From the NCBI RefSeq assembly GCF_039889165.1, contig NZ_JAYMYY010000001.1:1488001-1552000 (forward strand): a DNA stretch of 64,000 nt, given 5' to 3'. The notes beneath the pieces were generated by a model. That model did not search any database and was not told the origin of the DNA. It saw only the letters and a list, made by a program, of their open reading frames with translations. Source of the stretch: Pseudocitrobacter cyperus (GTDB lineage: Bacteria > Pseudomonadota > Gammaproteobacteria > Enterobacterales > Enterobacteriaceae). Shown here one piece after another: positions 54,848 through 63,221 of this stretch; the first letter of the stretch is position 1; the number at the start of each line of letters is the position of its first letter. A program made the position numbers and the translations under genes.

Positions 54848-55050
54848 TATCCCGCCAGGATGGTGTCATTCATGCTGCGATTATCGCGGCATTCCTGTTC
54901 GCCCTCCTGCAGTTGGCGGCGTTGACGATGATCATCCAGGCAATTAATACCAATAATGAAGAACGGGAAGCGGTTTATCAGTCAAATAAACTGCTTGTTG
55001 CAGAAGTCCATCAACTCCTTTCAGAACTTGAAACGCTAAAAAAACAATAA
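54844..55050 (+). CDS. Small single-span membrane protein with coiled-coil tail (68 aa)
   Basis: A 68-aa protein with one membrane helix (about residues 10-33, HAAIIAAFLFALLQLAALTM) followed by a charged heptad-like helix (NNEEREAVYQSNKLLVAEVHQLLSELETLKKQ). It starts in an ATGA overlap with the 74-aa ORF and is followed by a terminator, so it closes the adhesin operon. A membrane-anchored coiled coil would suit a trimeric assembly helper. Not recognised by name. Confidence 0.62.
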   Translation: MISRQDGVIHAAIIAAFLFALLQLAALTMIIQAINTNNEEREAVYQSNKLLVAEVHQLLSELETLKKQ

Positions 55051-55068
55051 TAGTGTCTGCATGATGTT

Positions 55069-55105
55069 CCCCTCTTTTTACTACCGGTTTTAAGAGGGGC
55101 TTTTT
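55069..55105 (+). terminator. Terminator of the adhesin operon
   Basis: CCCCTCTT (55069-55076) pairs with AAGAGGGG (55092-55099) and is followed by CTTTTTA. Confidence 0.85.
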
Positions 55106-55248
55106 AAAAAGTCCTGTCCCGTACTTTGGCCTTAACATGAAACAATCTTGAATGCTGCCAGGCGAATTTCGTCCCATTAGTCGATATACTTATTGTCAGC
55201 AGCGGTCTCATACCGCTGGAATGAACGGACGGTCTAACAGGAGGTTTC

Positions 55249-56166
55249 ATGCTGATATTTATTCCTATTTTGATTTTTGTTGTTCTGGTGATCGTTGCCG
55301 CAGGCGTCAAGATCGTTCCTCAGGGTTATCAATGGACGGTCGAACGTTTTGGCCGCTACACCAATACGCTTCAGCCAGGGCTTAGCCTTGTCGTGCCCTT
55401 CATGGACAGGATTGGCCGTAAGATCAACATGATGGAGCAGGTTTTAGATATTCCATCGCAGGAAGTTATCTCCAAAGATAACGCCAACGTCACCATTGAC
55501 GCCGTCTGTTTTATTCAGGTGATTGATGCGCCAAAAGCCGCCTATGAGGTGAGTAACCTGGAACTGGCGATCATTAACCTGACGATGACCAATATTCGTA
55601 CCGTGCTGGGCTCAATGGAGCTGGATGAAATGCTCTCTCAGCGCGATAGCATCAACACGCGTCTGCTGCATATTGTCGATGAAGCCACAAACCCGTGGGG
55701 CATTAAAGTCACCCGTATCGAAATTCGTGATGTCCGCCCGCCCGCAGAACTGATTGCTTCCATGAACGCCCAGATGAAAGCGGAGCGTACAAAACGCGCC
55801 TATATTCTGGAGGCCGAAGGTATCCGCCAGGCGGAAATCGTTAAAGCCGAAGGGGAAAAACAGTCGAAGATCCTCAAAGCAGAAGGTGAACGTCAGTCGG
55901 CCTTCCTCGAGGCGGAAGCCCGTGAACGTTCCGCAGAAGCCGAAGCGCGCGCAACCAAAATGGTATCCGAAGCGATCGCCGCCGGGGATATTCAGGCGGT
56001 GAACTATTTCGTGGCACAGAAATACACTGAAGCGCTGCAAAAAATTGGTTCGGCGAATAATAGTAAAGTGGTGATGATGCCGCTGGATGCCAGCAGCCTG
56101 ATGGGCTCAATTGCCGGGATTAGCGAACTCATCAAAGACAGCGCAGGCGAACGGAAAAAACCATGA
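55249..56166 (+). CDS. qmcA: SPFH/band-7 membrane protease modulator QmcA (YbbK)
   Basis: A 305-aa protein with an N-terminal membrane anchor (ILIFVVLVIVAAGVKIVP), a PHB/SPFH domain (about 25-210) and a long charged coiled coil (EAEGIRQAEIVKAEGEKQ). It assembles into ring complexes and affects FtsH-type proteolysis. GGAGG precedes the ATG, and its stop overlaps the ybbJ start by four. Confidence 0.95.
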   Translation: MLIFIPILIFVVLVIVAAGVKIVPQGYQWTVERFGRYTNTLQPGLSLVVPFMDRIGRKINMMEQVLDIPSQEVISKDNANVTIDAVCFIQVIDAPKAAYEVSNLELAIINLTMTNIRTVLGSMELDEMLSQRDSINTRLLHIVDEATNPWGIKVTRIEIRDVRPPAELIASMNAQMKAERTKRAYILEAEGIRQAEIVKAEGEKQSKILKAEGERQSAFLEAEARERSAEAEARATKMVSEAIAAGDIQAVNYFVAQKYTEALQKIGSANNSKVVMMPLDASSLMGSIAGISELIKDSAGERKKP

Positions 56167-56630
56167 TTGACATGATTCTGGCGCATCCGCATATCTTCTG
56201 GCTAAGCCTGGGTGGCCTGCTGCTGGCCGCCGAGATGCTCGGCGGTAACGGCTATCTCCTGTGGAGCGGTGTCGCCGGGGTGATCACCGGTTTGCTAACC
56301 TGGATACTGCCCGTAAGCTGGGAGTGGCAGGCGGTCATTTTCTGCGTACTTATGCTGCTGGCAGTCTGGCTATGGTCAAAGTGGTTAGCACGTCAGGTGA
56401 AAGAGCAGAAACCGGCCGACAGCCGCCTCAACCAGCGCGGGCAACAACTTGTGGGGCAACGTTTTACGCTGGATAACGCGCTGGTGAATGGACGCGGTCA
56501 GGTACGCGTGGGCGACAGCGCATGGCCGGTTATTGCCGATGAAGATTTCCCTGCCGGGGCAAAAATAGAAGTCGTTGCGGTCGAAGGTATCACCCTTCGG
56601 GTTCGCCTGCTTCCAGGCGCGAAGCATTAA
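56163..56630 (+). CDS. ybbJ: NfeD-like inner-membrane protein YbbJ
   Basis: A 155-aa protein with three to four N-terminal membrane segments and a C-terminal OB-like NfeD domain (LVGQRFTLDNALVNGRGQVRVG, then EVVAVEGITLRVRL). It pairs with the SPFH protein QmcA; the ATGA overlap supports co-expression. Its stop overlaps the 3' end of cueR on the other strand. Confidence 0.93.
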   Translation: MIDMILAHPHIFWLSLGGLLLAAEMLGGNGYLLWSGVAGVITGLLTWILPVSWEWQAVIFCVLMLLAVWLWSKWLARQVKEQKPADSRLNQRGQQLVGQRFTLDNALVNGRGQVRVGDSAWPVIADEDFPAGAKIEVVAVEGITLRVRLLPGAKH

Positions 56631-57037
56631 GCCTGTTTTTTATGCTCGCAGCAGCCTGACAAATGGTCGATGATTGGGCAGTCCACGCCATCATCGCCCG
56701 GGCAGGATTCCGCCAGCGCCAGCAACTGGTTGCGCATGGCCTGTAGATCGCTGATATGCCGTTCGATTTCAGCCACTTTCTGCAAAGTATGCGCTTTGAC
56801 GTCGGCGCTGTGGCGTTTCGGATCGTTGAATAACGTGACCAGCTCGCCGCACTCTTCCAGGTTAAACCCCACCTGGCGCGCCTGGCGCAGTAGCGTAAAT
56901 TCATCGATATGCTTTTGCGTGTAGCTACGATAGCCGTTCTCACTGCGCAGCGGCGGCGTCACCAGCCCCTTCTCTTCATAAAAGCGGATAGCCTTACTGG
57001 TTAAACCGGTTTTTTTAGCCACATCACTGATGTTCAT
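56627..57037 (-). CDS. cueR: Copper-responsive MerR-family activator CueR
   Basis: A 136-aa MerR regulator. N-terminal HTH (MNISDVAKKTGLTSKAIRFY), dimerisation helix, and metal loop with two cysteines eight apart (SCPGDDGVDCPI, as Cys112/Cys120 of E. coli). A Cys/His-rich tail (SGCCEHKK) follows. It senses Cu(I), Ag(I) and Au(I) and activates copA through the operator at 57141. It is divergent from copA. Confidence 0.96.
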   Translation of the reverse strand: MNISDVAKKTGLTSKAIRFYEEKGLVTPPLRSENGYRSYTQKHIDEFTLLRQARQVGFNLEECGELVTLFNDPKRHSADVKAHTLQKVAEIERHISDLQAMRNQLLALAESCPGDDGVDCPIIDHLSGCCEHKKQA

Positions 57038-57137
57038 CTTCTCCCCCTGCAGTATACAGAACGGTTATATTATAACCTGAATAGCTATCTGAATGGCTCC
57101 CCCTGCGACTAATTTTATCAGGATGCTAAAAACCCCC

Positions 57138-57168
57138 TTGACCTTCCCCTTGCGGGAAGGTTTAACCT
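57138..57168 (+). promoter_or_regulatory. copA promoter with CueR operator
   Basis: The -35 element TTGACC (57138-57143) and -10 element TAACCT (57163-57168) are 19 bases apart, the stretched spacer that MerR-type activators untwist. The palindrome ACCTTCC...GGAAGGT (57141-57161) lies between them. Confidence 0.93.
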
Positions 57169-57199
57169 TTATCACACTCAGATGATAAGGAGTTATTTT

Positions 57200-57411
57200 A
57201 TGTCCAACACTATCGACCTGACGCTTGATGGCCTCTCCTGTGGCCACTGCGTAAAACGTGTAAAAGAGAGCCTGGAAAAACGCCCTGACGTTGAACAGGC
57301 AGATGTCACCATTACCGAGGCCCACGTCACCGGTAGCGCCAGCGCTGAAGCGTTGATCGAAACCATTATTGAAGCGGGTTACGGCGCGGAGTTAAGCCAC
57401 CCAAAGGCTAA
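57200..57411 (+). CDS. copA: CopA(Z), frameshift product of copA
   Basis: At CCCAAAG (57400-57406) a -1 shift puts the ribosome on CCC AAA GGC TAA, so translation stops at once and yields a 70-aa protein made of the first copper-binding domain plus Gly70. E. coli copA makes exactly this product as a copper chaperone, from the same heptamer and the same stop. I did not verify the downstream pseudoknot. Confidence 0.8.
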
Positions 57412-59701
57412 ACCGCTGGCGGAAACAGAAATCCCGTCGGAAGCACTGGCAGCGGTCACTCCTGAGCTTCCGGCAGCCCAGGATCTGGATGACAGCCAAC
57501 AATTGCTGATCAACGGCATGAGCTGCGCCAGTTGCGTCACCCGTGTGCAAAACGCCCTTCAGGCGGTACCGGGCGTCGCACAGGCACGGGTAAACCTTGC
57601 GGAGCGCACTGCGCTGGTAATGGGCAACGCCTCCGCCGCTGATTTAGTCCACGCCGTAGAGAAAGCAGGCTACGGCGCGGAAGCCATTGAAGATGATCTG
57701 AAACGTCGTGAACGTCAGCAGGAAACCGCGCTCGCCACCATGAAGCGCTTCCGCTGGCAGGCGATTGTCGCGCTATTAGTCGGTATCCCGGTTATGGTCT
57801 GGGGAATGATCGGCGACAACATGATGGTCACTGATGCTAACCGTTCACTGTGGCTGGTTATCGGTCTGGTGACGCTCGGGGTGATGGTCTTTGCCGGCGG
57901 TCACTTCTACAGCAGCGCGTGGAAAAGCCTGAAAAATGGCACCGCGACGATGGATACACTGGTCGCACTTGGCACAGGCGTGGCGTGGCTGTACTCAATG
58001 AGCGTCAACCTGTGGCCGCAGTGGTTCCCGATGGAAGCACGGCATCTTTATTATGAAGCCAGCGCGATGATCATTGGTCTGATTAACCTCGGCCATATGC
58101 TGGAAGCGCGCGCCCGCCAGCGTTCATCAAAAGCGCTGGAGAAACTGCTCGACCTGACGCCGCCCTCTGCCCGCGTGGTGACGGAAAATGGCGAAAAAAC
58201 CGTACCGCTGGCCGAGGTTCAGCCCGGTATGACGCTACGTCTGACCACCGGTGACAGGGTGCCCGTTGACGGCGAAATCACTCAGGGCGAAGCGTGGTTT
58301 GATGAAGCGATGCTGACCGGCGAACCGGTACCGCAGGAAAAAAGCGACGGTGACGCCATTCACGCCGGAACGGTGGTGCAGGATGGTTCCGTACTGTTCC
58401 GTGCCAGCGCAGTGGGTAGCCACACAACGCTCTCGCGTATTATTAAAATGGTGCGCCAGGCGCAAAGCAGTAAACCGGAAATCGGTCAACTGGCGGATAA
58501 AATTTCGGCGGTCTTTGTGCCAGCGGTGGTTGCCATCGCGCTGTTCAGTGCTGCAATCTGGTACTTCTTTGGCCCCGCGCCACAAATTGTCTACACCCTG
58601 GTGATTGCAACCACGGTACTGATCATCGCCTGTCCGTGTGCGCTTGGCCTCGCAACGCCAATGTCGATTATCTCAGGCGTAGGTCGGGCGGCTGAATATG
58701 GTGTACTGGTGCGTGATGCCGATGCCCTGCAACGGGCAAGCGAAATCACCACACTGGTATTTGATAAAACCGGGACATTGACGGAAGGTAAGCCGCAGGT
58801 TATGGCGGTGAAAACCTTCTCAGACATTGAAGAAGCGCAGACGTTGCGTCTTGCCGCCGCGCTGGAGCAAGGTTCAAGCCACCCGTTGGCGCGGGCAATT
58901 CTGGAAAAAGCGGGCGATACAACGTTGCCGCAGGTTAACGCCTTCCGCACCCTGCGCGGACTGGGCGTCAGTGGCGAAGCGGACGGGCATACGCTGCTGC
59001 TGGGTAATCAGGCGCTGCTCAATGAACAGAATATTTCAACCGCTGAACTGGAAAACGAAATCAACGCGCAGGCTTCACAGGGTGCCACGCCGGTGCTGCT
59101 GGCGGTCGACGGTAAAGCGGCAGCGCTGTTCGCCATCCGCGACCCGCTGCGTACCGATAGCGTCGCCGCGCTGGAACGTCTGCACCGTGAAGGTTATCGC
59201 CTGGTGATGTTGACCGGCGATAACCCAACCACCGCCAACGCCATCGCCAAAGAAGCGGGTATTGATGAAGTGATCGCAGGCGTGCTGCCGGACGGCAAAG
59301 CCGAAGCCATTAAAAACCTGCAACGTCAGGGGCAAAAAGTGGCGATGGTCGGCGACGGCATCAACGACGCTCCGGCGCTGGCGCAGGCGGAAGTCGGTAT
59401 CGCCATGGGGGGTGGGAGTGATGTGGCCATTGAAACCGCCGCCATCACCCTGATGCGTCACAGCCTGATGGGCGTCGCGGACGCGCTGGCCATTTCCCGC
59501 GCCACCCTGCGCAATATGAAACAAAACCTGCTGGGCGCGTTTATCTACAACTCTCTGGGTATCCCAATCGCCGCCGGTATTCTCTGGCCAATAACGGGTA
59601 CGCTGCTCAACCCGGTCGTCGCCGGGGCGGCAATGGCGCTCTCTTCCATTACGGTTGTGAGCAACGCCAATCGGCTGTTGCGGTTTAAACCGAAGGCGTA
59701 A
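57200..59701 (+). CDS. copA: Copper-exporting P1B-type ATPase CopA
   Basis: An 833-aa pump exporting Cu(I) to the periplasm. Two N-terminal metal-binding domains carry GLSCGHC (near 13) and GMSCASC (near 112). Eight membrane segments include the CPC motif (IIACPCALGLATP). The phosphorylation site is DKTGT and the hinge is GDGINDAP. The ATG at 57200 gives the E. coli N terminus. A CCCAAAG slippery heptamer after codon 66 allows a short product, listed separately. Confidence 0.97.
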   Translation: MSNTIDLTLDGLSCGHCVKRVKESLEKRPDVEQADVTITEAHVTGSASAEALIETIIEAGYGAELSHPKAKPLAETEIPSEALAAVTPELPAAQDLDDSQQLLINGMSCASCVTRVQNALQAVPGVAQARVNLAERTALVMGNASAADLVHAVEKAGYGAEAIEDDLKRRERQQETALATMKRFRWQAIVALLVGIPVMVWGMIGDNMMVTDANRSLWLVIGLVTLGVMVFAGGHFYSSAWKSLKNGTATMDTLVALGTGVAWLYSMSVNLWPQWFPMEARHLYYEASAMIIGLINLGHMLEARARQRSSKALEKLLDLTPPSARVVTENGEKTVPLAEVQPGMTLRLTTGDRVPVDGEITQGEAWFDEAMLTGEPVPQEKSDGDAIHAGTVVQDGSVLFRASAVGSHTTLSRIIKMVRQAQSSKPEIGQLADKISAVFVPAVVAIALFSAAIWYFFGPAPQIVYTLVIATTVLIIACPCALGLATPMSIISGVGRAAEYGVLVRDADALQRASEITTLVFDKTGTLTEGKPQVMAVKTFSDIEEAQTLRLAAALEQGSSHPLARAILEKAGDTTLPQVNAFRTLRGLGVSGEADGHTLLLGNQALLNEQNISTAELENEINAQASQGATPVLLAVDGKAAALFAIRDPLRTDSVAALERLHREGYRLVMLTGDNPTTANAIAKEAGIDEVIAGVLPDGKAEAIKNLQRQGQKVAMVGDGINDAPALAQAEVGIAMGGGSDVAIETAAITLMRHSLMGVADALAISRATLRNMKQNLLGAFIYNSLGIPIAAGILWPITGTLLNPVVAGAAMALSSITVVSNANRLLRFKPKA

Positions 59702-59708
59702 TCCCTCT

Positions 59709-59735
59709 TCCCTCCCGTTTTATAACGGGAGGGAA
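59709..59735 (+). terminator. Hairpin after copA
   Basis: TTCCCTCCCGTT pairs with AACGGGAGGGAA around TTA just after the copA stop; a modest T-containing tail follows. Confidence 0.65.
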
Positions 59736-59790
59736 GTTTGCACCTTTGCGATGCTCGCGCTAGCATGAACCTTTCTCAAAGGGAGCGCGC

Positions 59791-60585
59791 ATGGGTCTGT
59801 TACATCAACTAAAACGCTTATGGCAGTCGCTGCGAGGCGCTCCCTATAGCTGGCCCGCTATTGATATCTCTCTGCCCGGTGGCCGCCATCTGCATCTGGT
59901 TGGCAGCATTCATATGGGCACTCGCGATATGTCCCCCCTCCCCCCTAAGCTTTTGAAAAAACTTCAGCAGGCCGACGCGCTGATTGTTGAAGCCGATATC
60001 TCCGGCAATGAAACGCCCTTTGACGATCTTCCTTCGTGTGCGCCACTCGCTGAACGGCTGAGCGAAGCGCAGCTTACGCAACTGCAAAGCATCGCTGACG
60101 AACAGGGGGTTCCGCTTGCCAGGTTGGATACGCAGCCCTTGTGGCAAATCGCGATGGTCATGCAGGCCACCCAGGCGCAAAAGCTAGGTTTGCGCCCGGA
60201 TTACGGCATCGATTATCAACTATTACAGGCGGCACGGCAGGCCTCTCTCCCTGTTCAGGAGCTGGAAGGCGCAGCAAGTCAGATTGCGCTGCTGCTGCAA
60301 TTGCCTGACGACGGGCTGGCTCTGCTGGAAGATACGCTCACCCACTGGCACACCAACGCGCGGCTGTTGCAGGTGATGATTGGCTGGTGGCTGGAGCAAC
60401 CACCGGGAGACAGAAATACACCGTTGCCTAATACATTTAGTCAGTCGCTGTACGATATTCTGATGTTGCAGCGTAATCAGGCATGGCGCGATACGCTGCT
60501 GGCACTGCCGCCGGGGCGCTATGTTGTGGCGGTAGGCGCATTGCATCTTTACGGTGAGGGCAACCTGCCGCAAATGCTGAAATAA
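59791..60585 (+). CDS. ybaP: TraB/GumN-family protein YbaP
   Basis: A 264-aa protein of the TraB/PrgY/GumN (Tiki-like) family, with the GxxH motifs LVGSIHMGT near residue 37 and VGALHLYGEGN near the end, and the conserved EADIS. These may be metalloproteases; the E. coli homologue has no settled function. E. coli has ybaQ between ybaP and copA; here the gap is too small and ybaQ is absent. Confidence 0.92.
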   Translation: MGLLHQLKRLWQSLRGAPYSWPAIDISLPGGRHLHLVGSIHMGTRDMSPLPPKLLKKLQQADALIVEADISGNETPFDDLPSCAPLAERLSEAQLTQLQSIADEQGVPLARLDTQPLWQIAMVMQATQAQKLGLRPDYGIDYQLLQAARQASLPVQELEGAASQIALLLQLPDDGLALLEDTLTHWHTNARLLQVMIGWWLEQPPGDRNTPLPNTFSQSLYDILMLQRNQAWRDTLLALPPGRYVVAVGALHLYGEGNLPQMLK

Positions 60586-60611
60586 AAAAATGGCCAATAT
60601 TTCTATTGGCC
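60584..60611 (-). terminator. Minus-strand terminator between ybaP and ybaK
   Basis: GGCCAATA (60592-60599) pairs with TATTGGCC (60604-60611). On the minus strand the stem is followed by a T-run; on the plus strand no T-run follows. It therefore ends a minus-strand transcript, not ybaP. Confidence 0.75.
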
Positions 60612-60613
60612 CG

Positions 60614-60712
60614 TCAAAGAGGAATTTCATCGTTATTATTATCCCGAAGTTCGCACTCCGGATCCTTTGATTGTCGCTCAAAGTCATCATCACTTCCATT
60701 ATTATTGCGCAA
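60614..60712 (-). CDS. Candidate small acidic protein between ybaP and ybaK
   Basis: On the minus strand a frame ends in TGA immediately before the hairpin at 60592-60611. Its last 32 codons, from a TTG, read RNNNGSDDDFERQSKDPECE and onward: polar, Asn/Asp-rich, ending NDEIPL. The frame is open about 25 codons further upstream (TYAKHTPLRCLKNSTI) but has no ATG or GTG, and no ribosome site is seen for the TTG. The reason to list it is the terminator in the right place and direction. It might instead be the decayed end of a longer gene or an sRNA. Confidence 0.35.
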   Translation of the reverse strand: MRNNNGSDDDFERQSKDPECELRDNNNDEIPL

Positions 60713-60786
60713 GATAGTACTATTTTTTAAGCACCTCAGAGGCGTATGCTTAGCGTATGTCTGTTCAGTAGTAAGAAAGGATGATT

Positions 60787-61266
60787 ATGACTCCCGCCGT
60801 TAAGTTACTCGAAAAAAACAAAATTTCATTTCAGATCCACACCTACGATCACGATCCCAGCGAAACCAACTTTGGTGACGAAGTCGTGCGCAAACTGGGT
60901 CTGAATGCGGATCAGGTCTATAAAACACTGCTGGTGGCGATGAATGGCGACATGAAGCATCTGGCTGTGGCCGTCACGCCGGTTGCCGGACAGCTCGATT
61001 TGAAAAAAGTCGCGAAGGCGCTGGGAACGAAAAAAGTCGATATGGCAGACCCGATGGTTGCGCAACGCATCACCGGGTATCTGGTCGGCGGTATCAGCCC
61101 GTTGGGGCAGAAAAAACGTCTGCCGACGGTGATTGATGCGCCCGCGCAGGAGTTTGCCACCATCTATGTTTCTGGCGGCAAGCGCGGGCTGGATATTGAA
61201 CTCGCCGCGAGCGATCTGGCGAAAATTCTTGATGCGAAATTCGCGGATATTGCGCGCAGGGATTGA
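60787..61266 (+). CDS. ybaK: Cys-tRNA(Pro)/Cys-tRNA(Cys) deacylase YbaK
   Basis: A 159-aa editing enzyme that clears Cys-tRNA(Pro) made by ProRS. It has the conserved catalytic Lys region (DQVYKTLLVAMNGDMKHLAVAV), the GYLVGGISPLG loop and YVSGGKRGLDIE. The ATG at 60787 follows AAAGGA and gives the E. coli start; an ATG two codons upstream is also open. Its product works with cysS-dependent quality control. Confidence 0.95.
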   Translation: MTPAVKLLEKNKISFQIHTYDHDPSETNFGDEVVRKLGLNADQVYKTLLVAMNGDMKHLAVAVTPVAGQLDLKKVAKALGTKKVDMADPMVAQRITGYLVGGISPLGQKKRLPTVIDAPAQEFATIYVSGGKRGLDIELAASDLAKILDAKFADIARRD

Positions 61267-61274
61267 GTGCCCGA

Positions 61275-61386
61275 CCCCTCACCCCGGCCCTCTCCCCATA
61301 GGGGAGAGGGTGAAAACCAGAGAAAATTTTAACATTGTGCTCGGACGGTACCCTCTCCCCTATGGGGAGAGGGTTAGGGTGAGGGG
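61275..61386. repeat. Interspersed double-hairpin repeat, copy B
   Basis: A 112-base relative of the element at 38066. The outer ends (CCCCTCACC and GGTGAGGGG) pair and each half is a CCCTCTCCCC/GGGGAGAGGG hairpin; only the middle differs clearly. It lies between the convergent ybaK and ushA genes. Confidence 0.85.
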
Positions 61387-61394
61387 TAAAGCCC

Positions 61395-63047
61395 CTACTC
61401 CCAGCTCACTTCCCCTTTCGGTTCGTAAGCATTCACATCAATTGGTGAGTTCTGTTCGATAAACTGCTTCAGTACTTCTGCGTCAATAAACCCGGTATTC
61501 ACATAGCCCGGTAGCTTATCGATTTGCGGATAGCCGTCGCCGCCGCTGGCGTTAAAGCTGAGAGTCGCCAGACGATATTGCTTCGCCGGATCAACCGGTT
61601 CACCTTTAATTTTAAGATCCGTCAACTTGCCGTCTTTTGCCACAAAACTGACGTTCGCGAACTGCGGATAGGCCCCCGAATCAGGCTTTTTCTGCGCCAC
61701 GGCGGTGAGGTAATCCGTCACTTCCTTACCGGTCATATCGGCATAGACTACTACGTTGCCAAACGGTTGTACTTTCAGCACGCTTTTATAGGTGATATCC
61801 CCCGCTTCGATAGAGTCACGAATGCCGCCGCCGCTCATCACCGCAAAGTCGGCTCCGGTACGCGCCATTTGCGCCGCGAGGATAACCCGCGCCAGATTGG
61901 TCTGCACAAAACGCACTTTGCTACGGTCGCCTTCCAGATGACCATTCACCGTACCAATTTTCACGCCCAGTTGTGCTTTGCCTTTATTCTGGAACGGGCT
62001 CAGCAGCGAGAGCATCTGCGCGCTTTCCGGGATTTGGGGCGTGTAGAGTACGCGCTCACTTTGCCCATTGTCGTAAGTCACCTTCTTCTTCAGGTTGACC
62101 GGAATCAGTTGATAGTGCTCCAGTTTGAGTTCGCCATTGCGAAACTCAAAGTCCGCGCGGCCGACGTATTTCCCCCACTCATGAGCCTGCACAATCCAGA
62201 TACCGTTCTGCTTATCCGGCGCACAAGGCGTACCCGGCACATAGTCGACCTGTTTTTTGTTTTCTGACGCCATACATACCGGATCCTGTGAGTGACCACC
62301 CACAATCATCGCCAGCGCCCCCGCAGGCAGGCTACGCGCCATTTCAACGTCGCCCGGTGCGTTAGAACCATGGTTGCCGTTGTCATAGTGGCCCATGTGC
62401 GTGGCAGCGATGATAAAGTCCGGTTTTTCATTCATCTGCAATTCCTGAATCACCAGCTTCGCTTCCTCGGCGGGTTTTCGGAACTCAATATCAGTGAAGT
62501 TTTCCGGGTTGCCGATGCGCGCCGTATCGTCTGTCGTCAGGCCAAGCACGGCGATTTTGAGATCCTGGCGTTTAAATATCGCCCACGGTTTAAACAGGCG
62601 CTCGCCGGTGCTTTTCTGATAAATATTGGCCGACAGGAACGGGAATTTCGCCCACTTTTCCTGCTGGCGCAGCACGCTCAGCGGGTTATCAAATTCGTGG
62701 TTGCCGACCGCCATTGCGTCGTAACCCACCAGGTTCATGCCGCGAAAATCGGGCTCCGCATCCTGTAAATCTGACTCTGGCACGCCTGTATTAATATCGC
62801 CGCCGGAGAGCAGCAGCATGCTACCGCCTTCCGCCGCCACCTCTTTGCGAATGCCATCCACCAGCGTTTTTTGCGCCGCTAAACCGTACTCGCCATATTC
62901 GCTGCGCCAGAAGTGACCGTGATGATCGTTAGTATGTAATATTGTGATTTTATAAGTTTTATCTTTTTCCCAGGCCTGAACGCCCGTGCTTGCCAAAGAC
63001 AGCGCGGCCAGCATCGCCAGCGCTATGCCCCGTCGAACAAATTTCAT
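61395..63047 (-). CDS. ushA: Periplasmic 5'-nucleotidase/UDP-sugar hydrolase UshA
   Basis: A 550-aa two-domain enzyme with signal peptide (ends VQA). The metallophosphoesterase motifs are HTNDHHGHFW, GGDINTG, GNHEFDNP and GGHSQD. The C-terminal substrate domain contains the aromatic base-binding region near residue 430-500. It cleaves AMP and UDP-glucose in the periplasm. Length equals E. coli UshA. Confidence 0.96.
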   Translation of the reverse strand: MKFVRRGIALAMLAALSLASTGVQAWEKDKTYKITILHTNDHHGHFWRSEYGEYGLAAQKTLVDGIRKEVAAEGGSMLLLSGGDINTGVPESDLQDAEPDFRGMNLVGYDAMAVGNHEFDNPLSVLRQQEKWAKFPFLSANIYQKSTGERLFKPWAIFKRQDLKIAVLGLTTDDTARIGNPENFTDIEFRKPAEEAKLVIQELQMNEKPDFIIAATHMGHYDNGNHGSNAPGDVEMARSLPAGALAMIVGGHSQDPVCMASENKKQVDYVPGTPCAPDKQNGIWIVQAHEWGKYVGRADFEFRNGELKLEHYQLIPVNLKKKVTYDNGQSERVLYTPQIPESAQMLSLLSPFQNKGKAQLGVKIGTVNGHLEGDRSKVRFVQTNLARVILAAQMARTGADFAVMSGGGIRDSIEAGDITYKSVLKVQPFGNVVVYADMTGKEVTDYLTAVAQKKPDSGAYPQFANVSFVAKDGKLTDLKIKGEPVDPAKQYRLATLSFNASGGDGYPQIDKLPGYVNTGFIDAEVLKQFIEQNSPIDVNAYEPKGEVSWE

Positions 63048-63221
63048 GATCCACTCCCTGATTGAATGACAAGTGCCGAAATTACAACGCTCTGAAAGAA
63101 TAGTCGAATTTCATTTTAGAAATGAGACTTCCTTCATACGTCGCTGACAGGTATCTTAGGCTGATAACTATTACAACATCGATTATCTCCAACATCGCAC
63201 CATCAAATATAAGTGGAATCT

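Noticed and set aside
60223..60699. 158-aa minus-strand frame across ybaP and the intergenic region
   Set aside because: Most of it is antisense to ybaP and it crosses the terminator; the shorter neighbouring frame ending at 60614 fits the terminator better.
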